Assembly: GCF_900112225.1 (NCBI RefSeq)
Contig: NZ_FOLD01000010.1
Coordinates: 62,001 to 126,000 of the forward strand
DNA length: 64,000 nucleotides
Direction of reading: 5' to 3'
Source of the DNA: Massilia yuzhufengensis
Lineage (GTDB): Bacteria > Pseudomonadota > Gammaproteobacteria > Burkholderiales > Burkholderiaceae_D
Shown: in pieces, positions 38,511-47,840 of the stretch
Layout of the letters: every line of letters begins with the position of its first letter
Position numbering within the stretch: position 1 is the stretch's first letter
The notes under the pieces: generated by a model
Database searches by the model: none
Told to the model about the DNA's origin: nothing
Seen by the model: the letters and a program-made list of their open reading frames with translations, nothing else
Translations under genes and position numbers: made by a program

Positions 38511-39830
38511 TCAGGCTCCCTTCTGGGCCAGCTTCAGGCCGCGCTTGAGGTCGTCGATCAGGTCGTCCGCGTCTTCCAGGCCCACCGACAGGCGCATGGT
38601 CCCCTCCGTGATACCGGTGGCCGCCAGCTGCTCGGCCGGCACCCGGAAATGGGTGGTCGATGCGGGATGGATCACCAGCGACTTGGCGTCGCCCACATTG
38701 GCCAGGTGCGAGAACACTTCCAGGCCGTCCGCAAAGCGGCGCCCGGCGGCGCGGTCGCCCTTGAGGTTGAAGGTGAACACGGCGCCGCAGCCCTTCGGCA
38801 GCAGCGTCTTGGCCAGCGCGTGGTCCGGGTGCGAGGCCAATTCCGGGTAGGACACCGAATCGACCGCCGGATGCGACAGCAGGAAGTCCACCACGCGGCG
38901 CGTATTGGCGACGTGGCGGTCCATGCGCAGGCCGAGCGTTTCGACGCCCTGCAGGATGGCGAAGGCGTTGTGCGGGCTCATGGCCGCGCCAAAGTCGCGC
39001 AGGCCTTCGCGGCGCGCGCGCAGCGCGAACGGGGCCACGGTGGATTCCTCGGCGAACACCATGCCGTGCAAGCCCGCGTAGGGCTCGCACAGTTCCGCGA
39101 AGCGCCCGCTGCGTGCATGCGCCGCGTCCCAGTCGAAGGTGCCGCCGTCCACCAGCAGGCCGCCGATGGCGGTGCCGTGCCCGCACAGGAACTTGGTCGC
39201 CGAGTGGAACAGCAGATCGGCGCCGAGGTCAAACGGGCGCTGCAGGTACGGGGTGGTGAAGGTCGCGTCGACCATCAGCGGCAGGTCGTGTTCGTGGGCG
39301 AGGACGGCGATGGCCGGGATGTCGAGCACATCCAGTCCCGGGTTGCCGAGCGTCTCGCCGAACAGCACTTTGGTGGTCGGGCGGATCGCGGCGCGCCAGG
39401 CGTCGATGTCGCGCGGGTCCACAAACGTGGTCTCGATGCCGAAGCGGCGCAGCGTGTAGTGCAGCAGGTTGTGCGAGCCGCCATACAGCGCGCGCGAAGC
39501 GACGATGTGGCTGCCGGCGCCGGCGATGGTCGCCAGGCCCAGGTGCATCGCGGCCTGGCCGCTGGCGGTGGCGATGCCGGCCACGCCGCCTTCGAGGGCG
39601 GCGATGCGTTCTTCCAGCACCGCATTGGTCGGGTTCGAGATGCGCGAATACACGTGGCCGGCGCGTTCCATGTTGAACAGGGACGCGGCGTGATCCGAAT
39701 CGCGGAACGCGAACGAGGACGTGAAATGGATCGGCGTGGCGCGCGCGCCGGTGGCCGGATCGGGCGCGCTGCCGGCGTGCAGGGCCAGGGTGTCGAAACC
39801 GGGGTAGCGGGGACCGCTCATCTTGATCAC
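38511..39830 (-). CDS. metY: O-acetylhomoserine sulfhydrylase (Cys/Met metabolism PLP enzyme)
   Basis: 439 residues. Cys/Met-metabolism PLP family: YSRISNPTNAVLEERIAALEGG (residues about 60-81), SGQAAMHLGL, MVDATFTTPYLQRP (Asp pairing with PLP) and the Schiff-base Lys in HSATKFLCGHG (about 210). The length and the LHAGSAPDPATGARATPI start place it with O-acetylhomoserine aminocarboxypropyltransferase rather than with the shorter MetB/MetC. It makes homocysteine from O-acetylhomoserine and sulfide. First gene of an operon with the hydrolase and DUF962; divergent from the CBS gene. Confidence 0.9.
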   Translation of the reverse strand: MIKMSGPRYPGFDTLALHAGSAPDPATGARATPIHFTSSFAFRDSDHAASLFNMERAGHVYSRISNPTNAVLEERIAALEGGVAGIATASGQAAMHLGLATIAGAGSHIVASRALYGGSHNLLHYTLRRFGIETTFVDPRDIDAWRAAIRPTTKVLFGETLGNPGLDVLDIPAIAVLAHEHDLPLMVDATFTTPYLQRPFDLGADLLFHSATKFLCGHGTAIGGLLVDGGTFDWDAAHARSGRFAELCEPYAGLHGMVFAEESTVAPFALRARREGLRDFGAAMSPHNAFAILQGVETLGLRMDRHVANTRRVVDFLLSHPAVDSVSYPELASHPDHALAKTLLPKGCGAVFTFNLKGDRAAGRRFADGLEVFSHLANVGDAKSLVIHPASTTHFRVPAEQLAATGITEGTMRLSVGLEDADDLIDDLKRGLKLAQKGA

Positions 39831-40004
39831 TCATCCACAAAAACACGATGGGCGGCATCGTAGCATTGATTTATGCCTGCGCAACAACGCACCATCCCTG
39901 AATTGGTGCAATGCTGGATTTTTTGGCGGGCATCAGCTACAGTCGGCGTTATGCGTTATACAAATATTCCAGGAATGACCAATCAACCGGACGGGGTGGC
40001 CAAT

Positions 40005-40457
40005 ATGAAAGTCTCCGAGATCCTGCAGGTGAAGGGCGAAATCCTTTATACCGTCACTCCCGACATGCCGCTGATGCAGGCGGCAGCCACCATGGCCGAG
40101 AAGGACATCGGTTCGCTGGTGGTCATGGAGTTCGGCGACCTGGTCGGCATGCTGACCTTCCGCGAAGTGATCAAGGAGCTGCACGCGCAGGGCGGCGCCA
40201 TCGGCAACGGCACCGTGCGCAAGGTGATGGACGACAGCCCGATCACCGTCACCCCCGACACCGAAGTCAACGAGGTGCGCCGCATCATGCTCGAGAAGCA
40301 CGCGCGCTACCTGCCGGTGATGAACGCCCGCACCCTGCTGGGCGTGATCTCGTTCTACGACGTGGCCAAGGCGGTGCTCGAGGCGCAGCAGTTCGAGAAT
40401 CGGATGCTCAAGGCGTATATCCGCGATTGGCCGGCCGAGCAGGCCGCAGAAGATTGA
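40005..40457 (+). CDS. CBS-pair domain protein
   Basis: 150 residues from the ATG at 40005, preceded by GGGGTGG; an ATG at 39975 in the same frame is an alternative and gives 160. Two CBS motifs are seen: ILYTVTPDMPLMQAAATMAEKDIGS...GMLTFREVIKEL (about 10-55) and VTPDTEVNEVRRIMLEKHARYLPVM...GVISFYDVAKAV (about 75-130). CBS pairs bind adenosyl nucleotides and regulate partners. No fused enzyme. It is divergent from metY; a stem-loop at 40470 ends the transcript. Confidence 0.88.
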   Translation: MKVSEILQVKGEILYTVTPDMPLMQAAATMAEKDIGSLVVMEFGDLVGMLTFREVIKELHAQGGAIGNGTVRKVMDDSPITVTPDTEVNEVRRIMLEKHARYLPVMNARTLLGVISFYDVAKAVLEAQQFENRMLKAYIRDWPAEQAAED

Positions 40458-40469
40458 GTTGATTGACGC

Positions 40470-40492
40470 GGTGGGCTGCGAAGCTGCCCACC
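40470..40492 (+). terminator. Stem-loop after the CBS gene
   Basis: GGTGGGC (40470-40476) pairs with GCCCACC (40486-40492), with a small inner GC/GC pairing. It lies 12 bp after the stop at 40457 and 7 bp before the stop of the convergent GGDEF-EAL gene. A short T run is missing, so it may act in both directions or only as a stabilising hairpin. Confidence 0.5.
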
Positions 40493-40499
40493 TTACGCA

Positions 40500-42776
40500 T
40501 TACGCCGCTTCGATCAGCGCCTGGTTCCCCAGCCACTCCAGCAGCGCCTCCGGCGTCAAGGGCCGCGAGAACAGGAAGCCCTGCGCCAGCGGGCAGCCGA
40601 GCGTACGCAGGATGTGCGCCTGGCGTTCATCCTCGACCCCTTCCGCGATCACCGACAGTCCCAGGTTGCGGCCCAGCTGGATCACCATCTCGGCGATGCT
40701 GCTGCCGCGCGCCGAGCCGGTGATCTCGGTAACAAACGTGCGGTCGATCTTGAGCCGGTCCACCTGCAGGCGCTGCAAGTGCGACAGCGACGAGAAGCCG
40801 GTGCCGAAATCGTCGATCGCGATCGACACCCCGGTGCGCTTGACCTGGGCCAGCTTTTCCACCAGCAGCGCCGGCTCTTCCATCGCCATCGATTCGGTGA
40901 TTTCCAGTTCCACGTATTCGGGCGGCGCGCGGGTGTCGTCCAGCGCGCGGCGCAGCATGTCGACGAAATGCGGGTGACGGAACTGCACCTGCGAGACGTT
41001 GACGGACATCGTGAACTCGCGGTGTCCGGCCGCGCGCAGGCGCACCAGTTCCGCGCAGGCCTGGCGCAGCACCCATTCGCCGATGTCGACGATCAGGCCG
41101 GAGTATTCGGCGATCGGGATGAAGCGGTCCGGCCCGACCAGGCGCCCGTCCTCGGTGCGCCAGCGCAGCAGCGCCTCGGCGCCGAAGGCGCGGTTGTTGG
41201 CCAGGTCCACCTGCGGCTGGTAGGCCAGGAACAGTTCGCCGCGCTGGAAGCCGCTGCGCAGCGCGTGCATCATGCGCACCCGCTCGCGGATCTCCACCCC
41301 CATGCTGCGCGAGAAGTAGAAGTGGCCGGCGCGCTGCTGCGATTTGGCGCGCTTGAGCGCGATGTCGGCGTCCTTGAGCGCGTCGGCGCCGCTGCCGTCG
41401 TGTTCGGGCAGGCGCACCAGGCCGAGCGTGGCCGACACCTGCACGTCCTGGCCGTCGATGTGGAAGCTCTCGCGGAACAGCGCCTGGATCGGCGCCGGCT
41501 GCACCGCATCGGCGTTGCCCAGCACGCAGAAGATGTCGCCGCCGATCCGCGCCACTTCCAGCTTCGGGTCCAGGCGCGACTTCAGGCGCCGGCCTACCGC
41601 CACCAGCAGCAGGTCGCCGAAGTGGTGCCCGAGGGCGTCGTTGGTCTCGGCGAAGTGATCCAGGTCGATCAGCGCCAGTGTGGCCGAGGCGCGCTGCGGA
41701 CCGGCCAGCAGCGCGTCGATCAGTTCCACCAGGCGGGTGCGGTTGGGCAGGCCGGTGAGCTGGTCGCGGAAAGCGGCCTGGTTCAGGTGCGTGACCAGTT
41801 CCACGTTGTCCAGGCCCACCGCAACCACGCTGGTGAAGACCTTCAGCAGGCGGCGCTCGATGTCGCCGATGCTGCGGGCGAACGGAATGCAGGCGGCGAA
41901 ATCACGGCCGGCCTTGCCGGGAAAGTGCAGCGCCAGCCAGCCATCGACTTCGGTGCAGCTGCGCTCGCGCAGGGCGCGCCCGACCGCGCCGGCCAGCAGC
42001 GCATGGCGCTGCGGGCTCAGTTCCCCACCCTCGAGGTGGCAGTGCTCGCCGGCCGCGGCAACCACGTGCAGCACGTCCGGCCGGCCCTGGCCGCTCTCGC
42101 GCACGCACAGCACGCCGGCGGGCCGCTGGCCGAGCAGGGTGGCCACCTGGCGCAGCACGCCCTGGGCGACGTCGCGCACCCCGTGCAGGGTCATCAGCTG
42201 GGTACCGGCGGTGAGGATATGTTCGAGGCCGGAGCGGCTGGCATCGAGGGCGCACAATTGCTGGTAGGAGCGCACGGCGGCGGCGACGGCCGTATACAGC
42301 TTGGTGCGGGTCAGTTCCGACTTGGTGCGGTAATCGTTGATGTCGTAGCCGCGGATGGCGTCGAGCTCCGGCGCGTAGCCGGGCTGGCCGGTGCGCAGGA
42401 TAATGCGCACCGCGTGCATGCCCAGCTCTTCGCGGATCTGGCGCACCAGCTGCAGGCCGGCGTCGGGACGCTCCATTACCACGTCGAGCAGGATCACGGC
42501 GATATCCGGCTCGCGCTCCAGCATGGCGCGCGCTTCGAGCGCCGTGTAGGCGTGCAGGAATTCCAGCGGACGGCCCTGCATCTCGACGTTTTTCAGGGCG
42601 AAAATCGTGGTGGAATGCACGTCGGCGTCGTCGTCCACCACCAGCACCCGCCAGTTCAGGCCGGGGACTGCGTCACCGGCGGGCTGTGCCGCGTCGGTCT
42701 CGTCCACGAACATCAACTCGTCGCGGTCGAGTCTTGCTTCCGTTAGTGTGCCTGTGGGCGTCATCGAGGCAGGCAT
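40500..42776 (-). CDS. Receiver-DUF3369-GGDEF-EAL response regulator
   Basis: 758 residues. Domains: receiver (about 42-165, VLVVDDDADVH with acidic pocket, LLDVVMERPD phosphorylated Asp, final Lys in RTKSEL), DUF3369 sensor (about 190-310), GGDEF-like (about 335-490) and EAL (about 500-750). The GGDEF signature reads IGGDIF, so cyclase activity is probably lost. The EAL domain keeps EALLRW, ITESMAMEE, IDDFGTGFSSLSHL and EGVEDE, so a working c-di-GMP phosphodiesterase is expected, controlled by phosphorylation. Its cognate kinase is not adjacent. Stands alone, minus strand. Confidence 0.92.
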   Translation of the reverse strand: MPASMTPTGTLTEARLDRDELMFVDETDAAQPAGDAVPGLNWRVLVVDDDADVHSTTIFALKNVEMQGRPLEFLHAYTALEARAMLEREPDIAVILLDVVMERPDAGLQLVRQIREELGMHAVRIILRTGQPGYAPELDAIRGYDINDYRTKSELTRTKLYTAVAAAVRSYQQLCALDASRSGLEHILTAGTQLMTLHGVRDVAQGVLRQVATLLGQRPAGVLCVRESGQGRPDVLHVVAAAGEHCHLEGGELSPQRHALLAGAVGRALRERSCTEVDGWLALHFPGKAGRDFAACIPFARSIGDIERRLLKVFTSVVAVGLDNVELVTHLNQAAFRDQLTGLPNRTRLVELIDALLAGPQRASATLALIDLDHFAETNDALGHHFGDLLLVAVGRRLKSRLDPKLEVARIGGDIFCVLGNADAVQPAPIQALFRESFHIDGQDVQVSATLGLVRLPEHDGSGADALKDADIALKRAKSQQRAGHFYFSRSMGVEIRERVRMMHALRSGFQRGELFLAYQPQVDLANNRAFGAEALLRWRTEDGRLVGPDRFIPIAEYSGLIVDIGEWVLRQACAELVRLRAAGHREFTMSVNVSQVQFRHPHFVDMLRRALDDTRAPPEYVELEITESMAMEEPALLVEKLAQVKRTGVSIAIDDFGTGFSSLSHLQRLQVDRLKIDRTFVTEITGSARGSSIAEMVIQLGRNLGLSVIAEGVEDERQAHILRTLGCPLAQGFLFSRPLTPEALLEWLGNQALIEAA

Positions 42777-42982
42777 GCGCTACATCTCCGGTGTGGCTGG
42801 TCGTTTGATGAGACCAGTATATATGCAATTGGCAATATGAAAGCCCGAAAAACTGGCAGATACAACAAATTTATGTCCTTAGGGAAACTTCCTTTGTGGT
42901 AAAGCGACAGCGAGAGACCCGCCATCGCCTTGTCGGCCGGGCTGGTAGAATGACAAATCCACTATTTCTACACAGACCTATC

Positions 42983-44077
42983 ATGTCCGGCAACTCCTTC
43001 GGCAAGCTGTTCTCTGTTACCACGTTCGGCGAGTCGCATGGCCCGGCCATCGGCTGCGTCATCGACGGCTGCCCTCCCGGCATGATCCTGTCCGAAGCCG
43101 ACATCCAGCCCGAACTTGACCGCCGCAAGCCGGGCACCTCGCGCCACGTCACGCAGCGCCAGGAAGCCGACCGTGTGCAGATCCTGTCGGGGGTGTACCA
43201 GGGCGTGACGACCGGTACCCCGATTGCCCTCCTGATCCAGAACGAAGACCAGCGCAGCAAGGACTACGGCAACATCGTCGAGACCTTCCGTCCCGGCCAC
43301 GCCGACTACACCTACTGGCACAAGTACGGCGTGCGCGACCCGCGCGGCGGCGGCCGATCGTCGGCGCGCCTGACGGCGCCCGTGGTGGGGGCGGGCGCGG
43401 TGGCGAAAAAATGGCTGCGCGAGCAGTACGGCACCGAGTTCTTCGGCTGCATGCGCCAGCTCGGAGACATCGATGTGCCGTTCCAGTCCTTCGAGCACGT
43501 ACATGCGAACCCGTTCTTCGCCGCGAGCGCGGACGCAGCGCTGCTGGCGCGCATGGAAGCGGCGATGGACGAGCTGCGCCGCGCCGGCGACTCGATCGGC
43601 GCGCGCATCGACGTGGTGGCGCGCGGCGTGCCGGTCGGCTGGGGCCAGCCGATCTACGACAAGCTCGACGCCGATATCGCCTACGCGATGATGGGCATCA
43701 ACGCGGTCAAGGGCGTGGAAATCGGGGCCGGCTTCGCGTCGGTGGCGCAGAAGGGCTCGGAGCACGGCGACGAGCTCACCCCCGAAGGCTTCGTCGGCAA
43801 CAACGCCGGCGGGGTACTGGGCGGGATCTCGACCGGGCAGGACGTGACGGTGTCGATCGCCATCAAGCCGACCTCCTCGATCCGCACGCCGCGGCGCTCG
43901 ATCGACAAGGACGGCACTCCGGTGATGGTCGAGACCTTCGGGCGGCACGACCCGTGCGTGGGGATCCGAGCGACGCCGATTGCGGAAGCGATGCTGGCCC
44001 TGGTGCTGATCGACCACGCGCTGATGCATCGGGCGCAGTGCGGGGATGTGAAGGTGGGGACGCCGAAGCTGGGGTGA
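42983..44077 (+). CDS. aroC: Chorismate synthase
   Basis: 364 residues, close to E. coli AroC (361). The start [20 protein letters not shown] is invariant in this family, with [33 protein letters not shown] (about 122-140), [13 protein letters not shown] and [14 protein letters not shown]. It converts EPSP to chorismate with reduced FMN, the last shared step of aromatic amino acid synthesis. The gene appears as a single gene, without other aro genes; a REP-like repeat follows. Confidence 0.97.
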   Translation: MSGNSFGKLFSVTTFGESHGPAIGCVIDGCPPGMILSEADIQPELDRRKPGTSRHVTQRQEADRVQILSGVYQGVTTGTPIALLIQNEDQRSKDYGNIVETFRPGHADYTYWHKYGVRDPRGGGRSSARLTAPVVGAGAVAKKWLREQYGTEFFGCMRQLGDIDVPFQSFEHVHANPFFAASADAALLARMEAAMDELRRAGDSIGARIDVVARGVPVGWGQPIYDKLDADIAYAMMGINAVKGVEIGAGFASVAQKGSEHGDELTPEGFVGNNAGGVLGGISTGQDVTVSIAIKPTSSIRTPRRSIDKDGTPVMVETFGRHDPCVGIRATPIAEAMLALVLIDHALMHRAQCGDVKVGTPKLG

Positions 44078-44143
44078 GAGTTTGTTTGTGATCGACGACT
44101 GGTCGAAGTCGAGACCGCGGACCATCACCCACCTTTAACCAAC

Positions 44144-44240
44144 GTCGTCCCGGTCAATTTCCTCGCGCACCCATAGCGCTTCGCGGATGCGTTTACGGAT
44201 AACGGAACGAAATTGGGTTCCGGCCTTCGCCGGAACGACG
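44144..44240. repeat. REP-like palindromic repeat
   Basis: The right half contains a perfect stem-loop GTTCCGGC-CTTC-GCCGGAAC (44217-44236) followed by GACG; the left half holds CGTCGTCCCGG (44144-44154), which is an imperfect inverse of the right edge. This matches the general style of bacterial REP elements. Other copies would have to be found by whole-genome comparison; it may also terminate aroC transcription. Confidence 0.55.
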
Positions 44241-44305
44241 GTCTTAAAGCTACTGGTGCTAACTAGGTCAGCGTAGGGCTAAGGGAGCTCAAGGCGCAAA
44301 CCCCA

Positions 44306-45799
44306 TCAAACCCGCGTCGCCACCGCCTCCACCTGGTGCCGCTTTTCCACCGTCCGCACCACCAATCCGCGCAGGTCGTTCAACAGCGAAAACTCGGTTT
44401 GGCTCAGCACCACCTGCGGGAAGCTGTCGTCCCATTCGCCGTAAATGAATCCGGCGGGCTGGCCGTGGGCGCACAGGGGGATCACGACGAAGCTGCGCGC
44501 TTCGCTCAGGGTTTCCTTCCACCACAGCGGCAGCTTGGAGGCGAACTTCAGGTCGCGGGCGTTTTCGATGAAGATCACGCGGTCGCTGCCGAGCGACGCG
44601 TGGAAGACGTTGGGCTCGTAGACGTCGTCGAACACCAGGTTGGGCAGCAGCTGCTTGCTGCCTTCGCCCAGGCCCAGGCGCGCGGCGTACTTGCCGTCGC
44701 GGCGGTTGCGCAGGAAGGCGAACGAGCGGGTGAAGGACAGGCCCTTGTGCATCGTCTCGAGGGCCATCGACATCATCTGGCCGGGCGAGGCGCTGGTGCC
44801 GGCGTCGCGCATGTCGGCCACGCCGCTCATCAGGACCTTGTTGCCGGCGGTGCGCTTGCGGCTGGCGGCGGCCTGCTGCTCGCGCTTCTCGGCCGGCTTG
44901 GCCAGCGGGGCGATCGACAGGTCGGCGGCGGCGGTTTCGCGGGCGCGGTCGATGGCTTTCAACAGGCCGCAAGCTTCGACGCCGAGCAGCGGCGCGAAGC
45001 TCTCGGCCAGTGCGGCGACGCGTTCCACGCCGGCTTCGTCGTCGTGCCACAGCGCTTCAGCAGCCTGGGTCGACATGGTGCCCAGGGCGGCCAGCCAATC
45101 GTCGTGGCCGAAGCCTTCGCCGCGCTCGCACGGCTCGACCCGGCGCATGCCGGCGATCAGGTTGCGTGGCAGGCCCCAGTGTTCGGCGGTGGCGCGGCCG
45201 ACCGCTTCCAGCGACAGCCCGAGAAGCGCTTCGGCGCCGGCTTCCTCGCGGCCTTCGCCGCCGGCCTCGCGCAGCTGCAGCCAGCGCTCCGGCATGTAGA
45301 AGGTGATCATCATGCGCCCCAGCGAATGCAGGATCGAGCACACCACGGCTTCTTCCGGGTCGCGCGAGACGGCGCTGGCGGCGACCTGCTGGGCTACCAT
45401 CCCGGCCAGCACGGCCTTTTCCATCTCGATGTGGGCGGTCTCGGTGTCGGGGGTGGACTTGGCCAGTTCCTCGATCAGCTTCAGGCCCAGGGCCAGGTGG
45501 CCGATGGCTTCGGTGCCGAGCACCAGCACCGCTTTCGACACCGTGTTGACGCGCTGGCCGAAGGCCGAGTACATGCCGCTGTTGGCCAGGCGCAGCACCT
45601 TCTGCGTCAGGACAGGATCGGACAGCACGGTCTGGGTCATCGAGAACTCGCGCTCGTCCTCGCCGCGCATCGAGGCCAGGATGGCGTTGATCGCCTTGGT
45701 GAAGCCCGGCATGTCGCCCTGCCTGCGGATGCGTTCCCACAGCAGGGAGAGGGTGGCTTCGGCCTTGGGCGAGCGCGCGTGGTCAGCGTGTGTTGTCAT
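44306..45799 (-). CDS. HDOD domain protein with C-terminal GAF-like domain
   Basis: 497 residues. HDOD domain (about 35-240): MPGFTKAINAILASMRGEDEREFSMTQ, VLSDPVLTQKVLRLANS, a VSKAVLVLGTEAI box and VVCSILHSLGRMMITFY. A linker rich in Ala/Arg is followed by a GAF-like part (about 320-485; FAFLRNRRDGKYAARLGLG...FVVIPLCAHGQPAGFIYGEWD). HDOD proteins are HD-related signalling modules without enzymatic residues. The start overlaps the stop of the upstream GGDEF-EAL gene (ATGA), so both are translated together and probably act in one c-di-GMP pathway. Confidence 0.9.
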   Translation of the reverse strand: MTTHADHARSPKAEATLSLLWERIRRQGDMPGFTKAINAILASMRGEDEREFSMTQTVLSDPVLTQKVLRLANSGMYSAFGQRVNTVSKAVLVLGTEAIGHLALGLKLIEELAKSTPDTETAHIEMEKAVLAGMVAQQVAASAVSRDPEEAVVCSILHSLGRMMITFYMPERWLQLREAGGEGREEAGAEALLGLSLEAVGRATAEHWGLPRNLIAGMRRVEPCERGEGFGHDDWLAALGTMSTQAAEALWHDDEAGVERVAALAESFAPLLGVEACGLLKAIDRARETAAADLSIAPLAKPAEKREQQAAASRKRTAGNKVLMSGVADMRDAGTSASPGQMMSMALETMHKGLSFTRSFAFLRNRRDGKYAARLGLGEGSKQLLPNLVFDDVYEPNVFHASLGSDRVIFIENARDLKFASKLPLWWKETLSEARSFVVIPLCAHGQPAGFIYGEWDDSFPQVVLSQTEFSLLNDLRGLVVRTVEKRHQVEAVATRV

Positions 45800-47529
45800 G
45801 GTTTGCCCGTCCGGATGTCGGCCGGCAGTAATTCGGTGTAGAGGTTTTCTTTCAGGGCGGCCAGCGCGACATGTGCCGGCATCGGCTTGCCGGTCAGGTA
45901 GCCCTGCACGTAATGGCAGCCCAGCTGGTCGAGCCAGGCCAGCTGCGCTTCGGTCTCGACGCCTTCGGCCACCACCGACAGGTCGAGGTGTTTCGCGATA
46001 TCGAGCACCGCGCTGCAGATCGCGGCGTCCTTGGCGGCATGCGGCAAGTCCTTCACGAAGGCGCGGTCGATCTTCAATACCGAGATCGGGAAGCGCTTCA
46101 GGTAGGCCAGGCTCGAATAGCCGGTGCCGAAGTCGTCGATCGCGATGCGCGCGCCGCGCTCGGCCATCTTGGCCAGCACCGCTTCGGCGTGCACCGGGTC
46201 GACCATCAGCGTGCCTTCGGTGATCTCGAGCACCAGGTTGCGGCCCGGGGTGCCCGACAGCGCCAGCGCGTCGTCCAGCACCGTCAGGAACTTGTCGCTC
46301 CTGAACTGGCGCGGGCTGATGTTGACCGAGATATACAGCTCGCGCCCGGCGACTTCCTCGAACTGGCGGATCTGCATGCAGGCCGCTTTCAGCGCCCAGG
46401 CGCCGAGCAGGTTGATCAGGCCATTGGTTTCGGCGATCGGGATGAAGCGGCTCGGCGGCACCATGCCCAGGGTCGGGTGCTTCCAGCGCATCAAGGTCTC
46501 GAAGCCTTCGATGATGCGGGTGCGGGCGTCGACGATCGGCTGGTAGTAGAGCTGGAACTCGCCCTCGCGCACCGCGTTGAACATTGCCGCTTCGAGCGAG
46601 ATGTCGTGCTCCGGCGGGCCCTGGTCGCTCGGGCTGTAGGTGACCGAGCGCGCCTTGCCGGTTTCCTTGGCGCGCGACATGGCGGTGTCGGCCAGCGTCA
46701 CCAGCCGCACCTCGTCCTCGGCGTGTTCCGGGTAGGTGGCCACGCCGATCGAGCCGGCCAGGTAGATGGTGTGGCCGTCGATCTCGAACGGCGACTGCAG
46801 CGCGGCCATCAGGCGCCCGGTCACCAGCTTGATCTGCGCTTCGTTCGCCGACCCTGGCAGCACCGCGACGAATTCGTCGCCGCCGACCCGGGCCAGGGTG
46901 TCGCTGTCGCGCAGGGTGCGGCGCAGGCGCGCCGCGGCCATGCGCAGCACCGAGTCGCCGACCCCGTGGCCGAGGCCGTCGTTGACCTTCTTGAAGCCAT
47001 CCAGGCCGATGGTGGCGACCGCGAACCCCTGGCCCGAGCGGCGCGCATTGGCGATCACCATGCGGATGCGGTCCGAGAGCAGCACCCGGTTGGGCAGCTC
47101 GGTGAGGGCGTCGTGGGTTGCCATGTGGCGCAGGCGTTCTTCGGTCGCGTGCTGGGTCGACATGTCGCGGCCGACCACCAGCAGCGGCGCATCGTCGCCG
47201 CTGGCGATCAGGGCGATCCGCAGCTCGAACCAGAGGTCGCGCTCGCCGCAGCGAAAGCGCGCTTCGACCACCACCGGCTCGCCGCTCGCGCCGGCGGTCA
47301 CGAGGGCGTTGCGCAAGGCCGGCTGGTCGACGTCGTGCGCCATCGACACCAGCGGGCGGCCACCGATCTCGACTCCGGCCAGGGTCAGCGCGCGGCGGCT
47401 CGCGGCGCGCAGCTGGCCGCCGAGGGTGACGCGGAACACGGCGTCGCCGGCGGCTTCGAGCAGGCTGTCGAGCAGCGACGACGCCTGCTTGCGGGGCTCG
47501 AACTTGGCGGCGGTGGAACTGATGTGCAT
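45796..47529 (-). CDS. PAS-GGDEF-EAL cyclic-di-GMP protein
   Basis: 577 residues from the ATG at 47529 (AAGG about 11 bp upstream; an in-frame ATG at 47586 lacks a ribosome site). PAS-like N-terminal domain (about 10-125), GGDEF domain (about 130-290) with THDALTELPNRVLLSD and an intact RVGGDEF signature, and EAL domain (about 310-560). The EAL motif reads ETLMRW, a tolerated variant, and VNISPRQF, ITEGTLM, IDDFGTGYSSLAYL and EGVETEAQL are intact, so both activities are possible. Followed by the HDOD gene with overlap. Confidence 0.92.
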   Translation of the reverse strand: MHISSTAAKFEPRKQASSLLDSLLEAAGDAVFRVTLGGQLRAASRRALTLAGVEIGGRPLVSMAHDVDQPALRNALVTAGASGEPVVVEARFRCGERDLWFELRIALIASGDDAPLLVVGRDMSTQHATEERLRHMATHDALTELPNRVLLSDRIRMVIANARRSGQGFAVATIGLDGFKKVNDGLGHGVGDSVLRMAAARLRRTLRDSDTLARVGGDEFVAVLPGSANEAQIKLVTGRLMAALQSPFEIDGHTIYLAGSIGVATYPEHAEDEVRLVTLADTAMSRAKETGKARSVTYSPSDQGPPEHDISLEAAMFNAVREGEFQLYYQPIVDARTRIIEGFETLMRWKHPTLGMVPPSRFIPIAETNGLINLLGAWALKAACMQIRQFEEVAGRELYISVNISPRQFRSDKFLTVLDDALALSGTPGRNLVLEITEGTLMVDPVHAEAVLAKMAERGARIAIDDFGTGYSSLAYLKRFPISVLKIDRAFVKDLPHAAKDAAICSAVLDIAKHLDLSVVAEGVETEAQLAWLDQLGCHYVQGYLTGKPMPAHVALAALKENLYTELLPADIRTGKP

Positions 47530-47840
47530 GCTGGGATGTCTGCCTTCTTGTTGCTGGTGCGCGCCCCGGGGCGACGTGTAAACCATGCAAGTCTACCAAA
47601 CCAGTGGCGACTGTAGCATTGAAAGATTCCGAAAGGCATTAAATAACACAATGGCCCGCCTCGTTTCAGTCGCGCTTGCGCTGTCGCAGCAGCTTGCGTT
47701 TATGCGCCCTTTGCGTTAGCGTTTTGTTGCCAAGACAAGAATATGTACAGCTATCATTGTCGCCGATTCTTTCTACTTAGCAAATTATTGAGTGCAAAAA
47801 TGATGCTATGTTGCAACATCAACCTGGAGAACCGCGCAGA
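47530..47840. other. Divergent intergenic region without further genes
   Basis: About 310 bp between the GGDEF-EAL gene (minus) and the AidB-like gene (plus). It is more AT-rich than the flanks and must hold both promoters, but no clear -35/-10 pair or operator can be named. No small gene is convincing. Confidence 0.5.
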
